Below, in pieces: positions 1 to 7,804 of a stretch of 64,000 nt of DNA; within the stretch, counting starts at the first letter, position 1, and each line of letters opens with the position of its first letter. The stretch covers positions 1-64,000 of the forward strand of contig NZ_JAEDAE010000009.1 of assembly GCF_016056375.1 (NCBI RefSeq), in the 5' to 3' direction. Below the pieces are notes generated by a model. It saw only the letters and a list, made by a program, of their open reading frames with translations. It did no database searches and was not told the DNA's origin. Origin of the DNA: Hymenobacter negativus. Its GTDB lineage: Bacteria > Bacteroidota > Bacteroidia > Cytophagales > Hymenobacteraceae. Both the position numbers and the translations under genes were made by a program.

Positions 1-36
1 CCCACCGGCCTGGTGCGCGTGGTGAATGGGCATTAG
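1..36 (+). CDS. C-terminal end of an unidentified CDS (partial)
   Basis: Frame 1 reads eleven sense codons (PTGLVRVVNGH) and then TAG at 34-36, directly before an intergenic hairpin. This fits the last codons of a forward gene that begins outside the window. Too short to identify; it could be chance. Confidence 0.35.
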   Translation, partial: PTGLVRVVNGH

Positions 37-37
37 C

Positions 38-82
38 CGCGCGATGTAGGGGCGGGGCTTGCCCCTGCCCCTACATCGCGCG
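38..82. repeat. Intergenic palindromic hairpin
   Basis: Near-perfect inverted repeat: arm 38-53 pairs with 67-82, and an inner GGGG/CCCC stem closes on a CTTG loop. No T-run follows, so it is more like a repetitive extragenic palindrome than a terminator, although it could act as an mRNA 3' end structure for the gene ending at 36. Confidence 0.6.
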
Positions 83-166
83 ACTTGCCCGCGGGTCTTT
101 CACCCCGCCCAACGTTCTTTTGTGCTTTGGCGGCACTGTGGCTGCTTCCTCTGCTTCTCCCCTTCC

Positions 167-2029
167 ATGCGTTTCCTCCCCTTCGCCCTCCTGCTGCTGG
201 CCGGCCCGGCCCTGGCCCAGCGCCCGCTGCCCCTGCCGCGCAACCTGCAAGCCCCCTACACCAAAGGCACCCGCGCCGAGAGCGGCCAGCCCGGCCCCCG
301 CTACTGGCAAAACACCGCCGACTACGACCTGGCCGTGAATTTCAACCCGGGCACCCGCCTCGTGTCCGGCACGGTCGACATCAAGTACATCAACAACAGC
401 CCCGATTCGCTCCGGCAAATCTGGTTCAAGCTCTACCCCAACCTCTACCAGAAGGGCGCGCCCCGCAGCCGCGCCATCGCCCCGGAGGACGTGAGCGACG
501 GCGTCAAAATTTTTAACCTCACCATCAACGGCGAGAATTTTGACGTGAGCAAGCTCACCCCCGACGCCACCAATATGCCCGTGACCTTGCGCCGCGCCCT
601 CAAGGCCCACCAGGTAGCCACGGTGCGCGCCACCTATGCCTACACCCTGAACAAAGGCTCGCACCAGCGCACCGGCGAGATTGAGCCGGGGGCCGATTTC
701 GTGGCCTACTTCTTCCCGCGCATCGCCGTGTACGACGACCTCGACGGATGGAACCGCGTGCCCTACACCGGCGACCAGGAGTTCTACAACGACTTCTGCA
801 ACTTCAAAGCCGCCATCACGGTGCCCAAAAACTTCGTGGTCTGGGCCACCGGCGACCTCACCAACCCCGCCGAAGTGCTGGCCCCCAAATACGCCCAGCG
901 CCTGCGCGACGCCGAGCAGCAAGACGCCGTGGTGAGCATCATCGGCGAGGACGACGCCAAGCGGCACGACATCACCGCCCAGGCCGACCAGAACACCTGG
1001 CGTTTCGAGGCGAAGAACGTGACCGACTTCGTATTCGCCACCGCTGACCATTACGTGTGGCAGAGCACCAGCCTGGTGGTGGACCCCGCCACCAAGCGCC
1101 GCACCCGCGTCGATGCCGCCTACAACCCCAAGCACGAGGACTACAAGGAAGTCATCAACTTTAGCCGCAAAACGGTGGAGGCTATGAGCTACACCTTCCC
1201 CCGCTGGCCCTTCCCCTACGCCCACGAAACCGTGTTCGACGGCCTCGACCAGATGGAGTACCCGATGATGGTGAACGACAACCCCACCGCCACCCGTGAG
1301 GACGCCATCACCCTCACCGACCACGAAATCTTCCACACGATGTTCCCCTTCTACATGGGCATCAACGAAACCAAGTACGGCTGGATGGACGAGGGCTGGG
1401 CCACCATCGGCGAGTGGCTGATTTCGGGCATCATCGACCCCAAGCTCGACGACGACTACGGCGTGGCCCGCTACGCCCAAAACGCCGCCACCGAGAACGA
1501 CCTGCCCATCACCACGCTCAGCACCCAGCAGACGGGCATGCCCTTCTTCCTCAACTCCTACCCCAAGCCCGGTATGGGCTACCTCTACGTGAAAGATATG
1601 CTCGGCGACAAGCTCTTCACGCAGGCGCTGCACACCTACATCACCACCTGGAACGGCAAGCACCCCCAGCCCTACGACTTCTTCAACAGCATGAACGCCG
1701 GCGCGGGCCGCAACCTCAACTGGTTCTGGCAGCGCTGGTTCTTCGATGACGGCTACCCGGACCTGGCCATCAACAAGGTTACCAAAAGCACCGCTGGCTA
1801 CGACGTTCTCGTGCAAGCCAAAGGCAGCAAGCCCGTCCCCGTCGACCTAACCGTCACCTTCGCCGACAACACCACCCAGAAAATCCACCGCAGCATCGCC
1901 GTCTGGGAAACCGGGGCCAACTCCGTCACCGTGCCCGTCCCCACCAAGCAAGCCGTGAAGCGCATGACGCTGGGCAGCACGTTGGTGCCCGACAGCTACC
2001 CGAAGGATAATGTGTGGGAAGGGAAGTAA
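167..2029 (+). CDS. M1 family metallopeptidase (aminopeptidase N-like), exported
   Basis: Zinc metallopeptidase of the gluzincin M1 family, expected to remove N-terminal residues from peptides in the periplasm or outside the cell. From the ATG at 167 the protein has 620 residues. Residues 1-17 are a signal peptide ending in ALA. The zinc site HEIFH lies at 386-390, with the third ligand E409 in the DEGWA motif (HExxH-x18-E spacing). A QMEYP element upstream corresponds to the GAMEN-type substrate motif in degenerate form, as in many Bacteroidota members. I chose 167 rather than the in-frame ATG at 59 because only 167 puts a signal peptide at the N-terminus. Its stop codon overlaps the next start (TAATG). 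Confidence 0.93.
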   Translation: MRFLPFALLLLAGPALAQRPLPLPRNLQAPYTKGTRAESGQPGPRYWQNTADYDLAVNFNPGTRLVSGTVDIKYINNSPDSLRQIWFKLYPNLYQKGAPRSRAIAPEDVSDGVKIFNLTINGENFDVSKLTPDATNMPVTLRRALKAHQVATVRATYAYTLNKGSHQRTGEIEPGADFVAYFFPRIAVYDDLDGWNRVPYTGDQEFYNDFCNFKAAITVPKNFVVWATGDLTNPAEVLAPKYAQRLRDAEQQDAVVSIIGEDDAKRHDITAQADQNTWRFEAKNVTDFVFATADHYVWQSTSLVVDPATKRRTRVDAAYNPKHEDYKEVINFSRKTVEAMSYTFPRWPFPYAHETVFDGLDQMEYPMMVNDNPTATREDAITLTDHEIFHTMFPFYMGINETKYGWMDEGWATIGEWLISGIIDPKLDDDYGVARYAQNAATENDLPITTLSTQQTGMPFFLNSYPKPGMGYLYVKDMLGDKLFTQALHTYITTWNGKHPQPYDFFNSMNAGAGRNLNWFWQRWFFDDGYPDLAINKVTKSTAGYDVLVQAKGSKPVPVDLTVTFADNTTQKIHRSIAVWETGANSVTVPVPTKQAVKRMTLGSTLVPDSYPKDNVWEGK

Positions 2030-2349
2030 TGGCACCTCTAGACAAACTAGCGCCTCCTCTGCGGCGCATCCTTGAAATGGAATTGGCAGCTGGTAATGAG
2101 ATTGTGGAAGTAGTAGCTGACCCGGGCTGGCCTTCTGATTGTGAGTTATTCATTGGACTGAAACGAAAGTTTAGTAGAATGCACGAGAAGCCTTCAGATG
2201 TCACTTTTAATCAGATTGATGATTACCACTATTGGTTTGCCGACTACAATTACAATGGGAGCCAGCAACTTCTAACTTGCCAATTTGCCCCGCCTATTTC
2301 AGGCTTTGAGCTATTCCTAACGAGGCTTGGGAAAATTTTTGCGCGGTAG
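2029..2349 (+). CDS. Hypothetical protein (106 aa), coupled to M1 peptidase
   Basis: The start codon overlaps the stop of the M1 peptidase gene (TAATG), which suggests translational coupling. The product has 106 residues, with no signal peptide or membrane segment. It is rich in aromatic and acidic residues in the middle (IDDYHYWFADYNYNG). Base composition is more AT-rich than the upstream gene. No family recognised; the compact alpha/beta look and coupling could mean an accessory or immunity-like small protein, but nothing shows that directly. Confidence 0.65.
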   Translation: MAPLDKLAPPLRRILEMELAAGNEIVEVVADPGWPSDCELFIGLKRKFSRMHEKPSDVTFNQIDDYHYWFADYNYNGSQQLLTCQFAPPISGFELFLTRLGKIFAR

Positions 2350-2377
2350 AGATGCTTCGACTTCGCTCAGCATGACG
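2349..2377. repeat. Solitary half of GAGATGCTT...GCATGACG repeat
   Basis: Single arm of the same repeat family seen as inverted pairs at 22340-22445 and 48787-48889: it starts GAGATGCTTCG, has CTTCGCTCAG in the middle and ends CATGACG. It lies between the small CDS and the RNase P RNA promoter. No partner arm nearby. Confidence 0.55.
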
Positions 2378-2396
2378 TTCTGCTTCGTTCGTGCCC

Positions 2397-2404
2397 TACC
2401 TTTG
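2397..2404 (+). promoter_or_regulatory. -7 element of the rnpB promoter
   Basis: TACCTTTG matches the Bacteroidota housekeeping -7 consensus TAnnTTTG exactly. It sits 6 bases before the predicted 5' end of RNase P RNA (about 2411), which is the right distance. I do not see a clear -33 TTG at the usual spacing. Confidence 0.55.
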
Positions 2405-2410
2405 CCTGCA

Positions 2411-2819
2411 GTGATGGGTCGCCTCACCGCGGCGCTTTCGGGCGACGAGGAAAGTCCGGGCAACGCAGAGCACCTTGCTTCCTAACGGGAAGGACTGGCG
2501 CGCATAACGCAACCCAGGACAGCGAGTGCCACAGAAAATTACCGCCTACGTGCCAGCCTCCAAGCCGGTGCCGGTAAGGGTGAAAAGGTGCGGTAAGAGC
2601 GCACCAGCGGGCGGGCAACCGTCCCGGCTGGGTAAACCTCAGGGGTTGAAAGACCAAATAAGCTGGTACGCCGGCGCGGCCTTCGGGCGGCACCGGCACC
2701 GGGCGGCTCGTCCGGCGCCAGCGGGTAGGTTGATGGAGCCTTTCCGCGAGGACTGGCCTAGATAAATGGTGAGGCAGGGGCTTCGGCCCCGGACAAAACC
2801 CGGCTTACAGACCCATTAC
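2411..2819 (+). ncRNA. rnpB: RNase P RNA (bacterial type A)
   Basis: Catalytic RNA of ribonuclease P, which trims the 5' leader of tRNA precursors. The conserved core is plain: GAGGAAAGTCCGGGC near 2437, ACAGAA near 2530, GGTAAGGGTGAAA near 2573, GGTAAGAGCGCACC near 2592, and the 3' part with AGATAAATGGT and ACAAAACCCGGCTTACAG. The P1 helix forms between GTGATGGGTC at the 5' end and GACCCATTAC at the 3' end, which sets the boundaries. A strong intrinsic terminator follows at 2829. Small ORFs read through this region are artefacts. Confidence 0.96.
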
Positions 2820-2828
2820 CAATCATCA

Positions 2829-2862
2829 AAAAGGCCACTCCCGCACGGGAGTGGCCTTTTTT
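2829..2862 (+). terminator. Intrinsic terminator of rnpB
   Basis: Perfect 11-bp GC-rich stem 2833-2843/2846-2856 with a CA loop, A-run before and six T after. It lies 10 bases past the RNase P RNA 3' end. Confidence 0.9.
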
Positions 2863-2884
2863 GTTGTAGCGAAATGTCGCTCTC

Positions 2885-2995
2885 CGGGCCGACCGCCCTA
2901 GGCGGTCCGACCGGTTGTTATGTGAACGAAATCGATGAACGAATCCGTTGGTTCTTCCACCAGTCAGACCGCCTAGAGCGGCCGGACCAACAGGA
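2885..2995. repeat. Inverted repeat with self-palindromic arms
   Basis: Left arm (about 2885-2919) contains GACCGCCCTAGGCGGTC, itself a palindrome; the right arm (about 2958-2995) is its diverged inverted copy. It ends 5 bases from the stop codon of the reverse-strand cytochrome gene and may help end that transcript. The family is not recognised. Confidence 0.55.
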
Positions 2996-2999
2996 GACG

Positions 3000-3443
3000 T
3001 TACTTCTTAGCAGCCCGCACGGCTTTCACTTCGGCCGGGGTCACGGCGGTGGCCTTATTGCCGAAGCTATTGCGCACGTAGGTGAGCACGTCGGCCAGCT
3101 GCTGGTCGGTGAGGTAGGCCTGCGAGGGCATCACGCCGTGGTAGTCCTCGCCGTTGATTTCCTCTCCCTTGAGACCGTTGAGAAGCACAGTTATCAGGCG
3201 GGTTTTGTCGCCCAGCACGTAATCGGTTTTGGCCAGGGGCGGGTTCATGCCCTCCACGCCAAGGCCGTCGGCCTGGTGGCAGGTGAGGCAGTATTGGGTG
3301 TAAATGGCCTTGCCCTTGAGCACCCCGGCTGCGGCGGCGGGCTTTTTGGCTGAAGGTTTAGGAGCCGGCTTTTTCTGGGCGAAGGCCGGGGCGCTGGTCA
3401 GGGCCAGCACAGCCAGCAGAGCAAAATACCTCTTCACAAGCAT
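3000..3443 (-). CDS. Exported c-type cytochrome
   Basis: Monohaem cytochrome c of 147 residues. A signal peptide (1-22, ending AFA) is followed by a Lys/Ala/Pro-rich linker and a class I cytochrome domain. Haem attachment is C52-L-T-C55-H56, and M106 in the VMPSQ motif is the likely sixth iron ligand. It starts only 2 bases after the stop of the sorbosone dehydrogenase-like gene at 3446-4729, so the two form an operon. Inference: it accepts electrons from that PQQ-type dehydrogenase and passes them to the respiratory chain. Confidence 0.92.
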   Translation of the reverse strand: MLVKRYFALLAVLALTSAPAFAQKKPAPKPSAKKPAAAAGVLKGKAIYTQYCLTCHQADGLGVEGMNPPLAKTDYVLGDKTRLITVLLNGLKGEEINGEDYHGVMPSQAYLTDQQLADVLTYVRNSFGNKATAVTPAEVKAVRAAKK

Positions 3444-3445
3444 GC

Positions 3446-4729
3446 TTATTTCTTGGTGTACATGATGCGGTAAATCGTCCCGGCTTTGTCGTCGCTCACG
3501 TAGAGCGAGCCATCCGGGCCCTGGGCCAGGCCGCAGGGTTTGTGGTCGGCGCGGCCACTGGCCACCTTTTCAGGAGAGCCGGCAAAGTTGTCGGCAAACA
3601 CTTCCCAAGGGCCACTGGGCTTGCCGTTTTTGAAGGGCTGAAACACTACGTAATAGCCTTTCTGGGGCTCCGGGGCGCGGTTCCAGGAGCCGTGGAAGGC
3701 GATGAACGCACCGTTGCGGTACTTCTCGGGGAACATGGTGCCGGTGTAGAACAGCAGGCCGTCGGGAGCAGTGTGGGCGGGGTAGGCGGCGGCGGGCTCC
3801 AGGTACTTGGGGTCGGCCAGCTTCTTGCCGTCGCCACCGTACTCGGGGGCCAGAATTTTCTGGTGCGTCAGCCCGTTGTAGTACAGGAAGGGCCAACCGG
3901 CATTGGCCCCCTTCGTGATTTCGTAAAGGCACTCCGCCGGCAGCTCAGCCGACTGCTTGGTGGTGTACATATCGGGAAAGATGTCGTGGAGCTGGTCGCG
4001 GCCGTGCTGCATCACGAAGAGCTGATTGTTCTGCGTGTTCCAATCCAGGCCCACCACGTTGCGAAGGCCGGTGGCGTAGCGCGTGCCCGAGCCGTAAGTC
4101 TGTCCCGCCTTGTCGGCCCGGAACTGCCAGATGCCGCCCGCCGAATCCAGAATCGGGCAGTTCTGCCGGCCCATCGAGCCTTTTTCCCTATCCTTCACCT
4201 GGCAGGAATTCGAATACGCCCCAATGTTCACGTAGAGGTTGCCCGCGTTGTCAAGCACAATGGATTTGCTCTCGTGTTCGCCCCGGTTCAGTAGGCCCGA
4301 CACGATTTTCTCAGGCTGCGTGGGGTTGGTCACCTCCCCTATCGCATCCAGCTTATAGCGGTACACGTCCTCATCCGAAGAGGCGTACAAATACCCGCCC
4401 TTGGCGTAAATGCCCGTGCCTCCGTAGCTGCCGAAGCCGCCTGCCACGGTGGCTTTGCCAGTGGCATTGGGCTTCAGTTCGAGGATGCCTTTGCCGTCTT
4501 TGGGCCGGTTCAATTTCACGTAGATGTTGCCCTGGGGCGTCACGGCCAGGTGCCGGGCGCGGCCGCCGGTTTCGGCCACTACCAGCGCGCCAAATCCGGC
4601 GGGCAGCTTCAGGCCGGCGTTGTTGGGGTCGGCGGTCACGGCATCGGGCCGGCTGGTGAGGGAGTAGAGGCCGAGGCTGCTGGCCAAAGCCGTCGTGAGC
4701 AGCAGCGGGCGGGTGAGGGTGTTTTTCAT
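3446..4729 (-). CDS. PQQ-dependent sugar (sorbosone-type) dehydrogenase
   Basis: Secreted beta-propeller oxidoreductase of the soluble glucose/L-sorbosone dehydrogenase family (GSDH). The 427-residue protein begins with an export signal (MKNTLTRPLLLTTALASSL). Propeller features include GLRNVVGLDWN, MQHGRDQLHD, the HGSWNR motif, and the C-terminal GSLYVSDDKAGTIYRI blade. Start at 4729 is preferred to the upstream ATG at 4768, which would put 13 extra residues before the signal peptide. The exact sugar or alcohol substrate cannot be told from sequence. It is followed 2 bases downstream by a cytochrome c, the probable electron acceptor. Confidence 0.88.
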   Translation of the reverse strand: MKNTLTRPLLLTTALASSLGLYSLTSRPDAVTADPNNAGLKLPAGFGALVVAETGGRARHLAVTPQGNIYVKLNRPKDGKGILELKPNATGKATVAGGFGSYGGTGIYAKGGYLYASSDEDVYRYKLDAIGEVTNPTQPEKIVSGLLNRGEHESKSIVLDNAGNLYVNIGAYSNSCQVKDREKGSMGRQNCPILDSAGGIWQFRADKAGQTYGSGTRYATGLRNVVGLDWNTQNNQLFVMQHGRDQLHDIFPDMYTTKQSAELPAECLYEITKGANAGWPFLYYNGLTHQKILAPEYGGDGKKLADPKYLEPAAAYPAHTAPDGLLFYTGTMFPEKYRNGAFIAFHGSWNRAPEPQKGYYVVFQPFKNGKPSGPWEVFADNFAGSPEKVASGRADHKPCGLAQGPDGSLYVSDDKAGTIYRIMYTKK

Positions 4730-4756
4730 GCGAAGAGTATGGGTTTGGAAGAACGT

Positions 4757-4867
4757 GTAGAGACGCATATTTGCGTCTCGTCGTTTAATGGTCAGTGCCT
4801 AGAATGTCCAGGATTACCGACAACAAACGAACTGTGCGGACGACGAGACGCAAATATGCGTCTCTAC
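4757..4867. repeat. Inverted repeat, GTAGAGACGCATATTTGCGTCTC family
   Basis: A 28-base arm at 4757-4784 has an inverted copy at 4840-4867. Each arm also contains an imperfect palindrome (AGACGCATATTTGCGTCT). It lies between divergently transcribed genes: the reverse sorbosone dehydrogenase and the forward response regulator. Confidence 0.75.
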
Positions 4868-4910
4868 CTCGCTCACTATCCGTCCTTAAACTCCTAGCGC
4901 CGCTTTTCGT

Positions 4911-4918
4911 TACCTTCG
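4911..4918 (+). promoter_or_regulatory. Possible -7 element upstream of response regulator
   Basis: TACCTTCG is one mismatch from TAnnTTTG and lies 37 bases before the ATG at 4956. No clear -33 partner, so only a candidate. Confidence 0.35.
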
Positions 4919-4955
4919 CGCCGCTCTCTTTGCATCCATTTCCGTTTCCTTATCC

Positions 4956-6119
4956 ATGCCCCGCATCCTCATCATCGACGACGAAAAAGCCATCCGCAAC
5001 ACGCTGAAGGAGATTCTGGAATTTGAAAACTACAAAGTTGACCAGGCCGAAGACGGCCCCGCCGGCCTCGACCTGCTCATCCAGCAGAAATACGACGTGG
5101 TGCTCTGCGACATCCGCATGCCCAAAATGGACGGCCTCGAAGTCCTGACCCGCGCCCAGGCCATGGGCACCGACGCCGCCTTCATCATGGTATCGGCCCA
5201 CGGCAGCATCGACACCGCCGTGGAAGCCACCAAAAAAGGCGCCTACGACTTCCTGCCCAAGCCGCCTGACCTCAACCGCCTCCTCGTCACCGTCCGCAAC
5301 GCCCTCGACCGCACCAAGCTCGTCACCGAAACCAAGACGCTCAAAAAGAAGCTCTCCGTCACCAAAGGCTCTGAGATGGTGGGCTCCTCGGCCGCCCTCG
5401 GTGCCGTGCGCAAGGCCATTGAAAAGGTAGCTCCCACCGATGCCCGCGTGCTCATCACCGGCCCCAACGGCGCCGGCAAGGAGATGGTGGCCCGCCAGCT
5501 ACACGAGCTCAGCAACCGCGCCAGCGGCCCGATGGTGGAAGTAAACTGCGCCGCCATTCCCTCCGAGCTGATTGAAAGCGAGCTGTTCGGCCACGAAAAA
5601 GGCTCCTTCACCTCGGCCGTGAAGCAGCGCATCGGCAAGTTTGAGCAGGCCGATGGCGGCACGCTCTTCCTCGACGAAATTGGCGACATGAGCCTCTCGG
5701 CCCAGGCCAAAGTGCTGCGCGCTTTACAAGAGAATAAAATTACCCGCGTAGGCGGCGAAAAGGAAATCTCGGTTAACGTGCGTGTCCTCGCCGCCACCAA
5801 CAAAGACCTGCTCCAGGAAATCGCCGACAAAAACTTCCGCGAAGACCTTTACCACCGCCTCTCGGTCATCCTCATCCAGGTCCCCGCCCTCAACGACCGT
5901 CGCGAAGACATCCCGGAGCTAATTCAGAAGTTCCTCAACGACATCGCCGCCGACTACGGCAACAAGCCCAAGAAAATTGACGCCGCCGCGCTGGAATATT
6001 TGAAGGGCCTCGACTGGCGCGGCAATATCCGCGAGCTACGTAACGTGGTGGAGCGCCTTGTAATTATGAGCGACGACACGATTTCGGAAGGCGACGCGAA
6101 GGCGTTTGCAGGTAAATAA
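4956..6119 (+). CDS. Sigma-54-type response regulator lacking a C-terminal HTH
   Basis: NtrC/AtoC-like regulator of 387 residues. The receiver domain (1-115) has the acidic pair D8/D9, the phosphoacceptor D52 (VVLCDIRMPKMDG) and K102. The AAA+ domain (about 140-370) has a variant Walker A (GPNGAGKE, 169-176), Walker B TLFLDE (ending 240-241) and GSFTSA (216-221) where GAFTGA, the sigma-54 contact loop, is expected. The protein ends soon after the NIRELRNVVERL motif and has no Fis-type HTH, so it is about 60 residues shorter than NtrC. It may act without specific DNA binding or on another partner. No histidine kinase is adjacent. Confidence 0.9.
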   Translation: MPRILIIDDEKAIRNTLKEILEFENYKVDQAEDGPAGLDLLIQQKYDVVLCDIRMPKMDGLEVLTRAQAMGTDAAFIMVSAHGSIDTAVEATKKGAYDFLPKPPDLNRLLVTVRNALDRTKLVTETKTLKKKLSVTKGSEMVGSSAALGAVRKAIEKVAPTDARVLITGPNGAGKEMVARQLHELSNRASGPMVEVNCAAIPSELIESELFGHEKGSFTSAVKQRIGKFEQADGGTLFLDEIGDMSLSAQAKVLRALQENKITRVGGEKEISVNVRVLAATNKDLLQEIADKNFREDLYHRLSVILIQVPALNDRREDIPELIQKFLNDIAADYGNKPKKIDAAALEYLKGLDWRGNIRELRNVVERLVIMSDDTISEGDAKAFAGK

Positions 6120-6142
6120 ACGCTGATAATAAACCGTATTGA

Positions 6143-6184
6143 TTGGCCGTGTTGCATTAGAGCAGCGCGGCCAATTTCTTTTCT
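6143..6184 (+). terminator. Intrinsic terminator
   Basis: A 13-bp stem with several G-U pairs (6143-6155 with 6162-6174), an ATTAGA loop, then TTTCTTTTCT. It ends the response regulator transcript. Confidence 0.75.
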
Positions 6185-6208
6185 AACCTGCTAATCATCC
6201 ATTGATTC

Positions 6209-6700
6209 GTGGCTTATTTATCTACTAAGTCTATTCTCTCCCTTCGTTATCAATGGATTGCTTTTGCAATAGTCATTGCGTTAGGTATAGCTTTCGACAA
6301 TTACCTAAAGTGGGATATCTTTCATAATTCACACGCCTTTGCCATTCATAAAGGCCGCACTATTTACGGTATATTTCAATTCATTATTTTTGGATTTTTC
6401 GCATTAACAACTTTCGGACGTAAACAGATTCTATGGATAATTACTATTGCAATAATCACCACCAAATTAATTCTCTTTTTAACCTTTCTGGTTCGGGACT
6501 ACCATTACTTCTACCAAGCTTATAATTTATTTTACTATCAAATATTTAGTATTGCAGGTTATCACTACGACCTGTGGAAAGTCCGATGGATTGGAAGGTT
6601 GTTATTTGACAATAACCCTATCAGCTACGCATTTATTATTAGTCTGTATGTCTACTGGATTAACTGCTGCCGAAAGATATTAGGCCTCTACACCATCTGA
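6209..6700 (+). CDS. AT-rich integral membrane protein, unknown function
   Basis: A 163-residue protein with about four hydrophobic segments (roughly residues 14-30, 50-68, 72-95 and 140-157) and many Tyr, Phe, Ile and Trp residues. The nucleotide sequence is clearly more AT-rich than all neighbours, with a different codon choice, which suggests recent acquisition. The start seems to be GTG, without a convincing ribosome binding site, so the N-terminus is uncertain. The 3' end overlaps the convergent acyl-protein synthetase gene by 13 bases. No family recognised. Confidence 0.6.
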   Translation: MAYLSTKSILSLRYQWIAFAIVIALGIAFDNYLKWDIFHNSHAFAIHKGRTIYGIFQFIIFGFFALTTFGRKQILWIITIAIITTKLILFLTFLVRDYHYFYQAYNLFYYQIFSIAGYHYDLWKVRWIGRLLFDNNPISYAFIISLYVYWINCCRKILGLYTI

Positions 6701-7686
6701 TTGCACCCGCGCACGTCCGAATTATCCATCCGGCCCAGCACTTCAAACGAGCCGTCCGGGTGCATGCGGGCTAAGTCCTTCGTTTCGATAAAAGCACAGG
6801 AATCAATGTTGGCTAAATCAATCACATTGATGGCCCCATCCTTTCTATCACCAATCGAAAACGGGTCCGAAGGGTCGCGTAGCAGCACGCGCAGCGGCGC
6901 GGGGCAGTGGAAGCGGCCGTCGCCCAGCGAATAGGCTTGGCTCAACAATTCCGTCATGCCGTACTCGGAATGAATACCGGCCGGGCCAAACGCCCGCTGC
7001 AATTCGGCGTGCAGTTCTTCGCGAATCATTTCGCGGCGGCGGCCCTTCATGCCCCCGGTCTCGAGCACCGTGAGGTCCTGCAGCTCCGGCGCGGGGCCGG
7101 CTTCCAGGACGAAATCCAGCAGCGCATAGCTCACACCGATGAGCATGACGCGGCGGCCGGGTACTTGCTTCGCATCGGCCAGCGCGGCGCGCAGGGCGGC
7201 GTGGTCGTGCAGGAAAAAGGCCGGCTGCGCCTGGCCCGATTGCTGGGCGAAATAATCCACCATCGCCACCAGCGAGGAATTGCCCTGCTCCAGATACGAC
7301 GGCAGCAGCGCCAAAAACGTCCAGCCCGTGAGCGGGCCATAGTATTGCTCGAAAATGCGGGCCGCGTTTTCGCGGTACAGCGCGGGCTCGCGCACGAGGT
7401 GGCGGCTGCGCTGCTGCAGCGTGGTGCCGCTGCTCAGGAATACTTCCTGCGGTGCCCATTCCGTAGGCTCTGTGCGGACTTCGTGGGTTTTAAAAAACTC
7501 GATGGGCAGGAATGGAATATCGGTCAGCCGGGCCACAGCAGCGGGGTTGCGCCCTAGCTGCGCGAGGTAGGCCGCATAGGGCGGGCAGTGGGCCGCCTGG
7601 TGCCGGAACAGCGCCAGCGCGGCCGCCTCGAATGTAGCGGCCGAAACCTTGGGCAACCGGGCCAAAAAATCAGAACGAAAACTCAT
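6688..7686 (-). CDS. LuxE-like acyl-protein synthetase
   Basis: Member of the LuxE (acyl-protein synthetase) family within the ANL adenylating superfamily, 332 residues. The phosphate-binding loop is EVFLSSGTT (S85, S86, G87, T88, T89). The HSEYGMTELLSQAY segment matches the later core motif of such enzymes. LuxE activates a fatty acid as acyl-AMP and transfers it to itself and to a reductase (LuxC) in bioluminescent bacteria; no luxC or luciferase gene is nearby, so the acceptor here is unknown. Start set at 7686 (MSFRSD) rather than 7692. Its 3' end overlaps the AT-rich membrane gene. Confidence 0.82.
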   Translation of the reverse strand: MSFRSDFLARLPKVSAATFEAAALALFRHQAAHCPPYAAYLAQLGRNPAAVARLTDIPFLPIEFFKTHEVRTEPTEWAPQEVFLSSGTTLQQRSRHLVREPALYRENAARIFEQYYGPLTGWTFLALLPSYLEQGNSSLVAMVDYFAQQSGQAQPAFFLHDHAALRAALADAKQVPGRRVMLIGVSYALLDFVLEAGPAPELQDLTVLETGGMKGRRREMIREELHAELQRAFGPAGIHSEYGMTELLSQAYSLGDGRFHCPAPLRVLLRDPSDPFSIGDRKDGAINVIDLANIDSCAFIETKDLARMHPDGSFEVLGRMDNSDVRGCNQMV

Positions 7687-7804
7687 GAGCAAACAAGGAC
7701 ATTAGCCGTTACCACCGAACCAACCATCTTGGCTATTCGTTGGGAAGAACGTACTTTGGGGCCGCTTCGGCCGTTGTGCTTCTGACTTCTCACTTCCTGT
7801 ATTT

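Noticed and set aside
71..1816. Long reverse ORF (581 aa) antisense to the M1 peptidase
   Set aside because: It is a GC-rich frame mirror of a clear enzyme gene; its product is Gly/Val/His-rich with no domains. Frame bias of high-GC coding DNA explains it.
2424..2765. ORFs within the RNase P RNA region
   Set aside because: The conserved RNase P core explains the sequence; the ORFs have no codon support.
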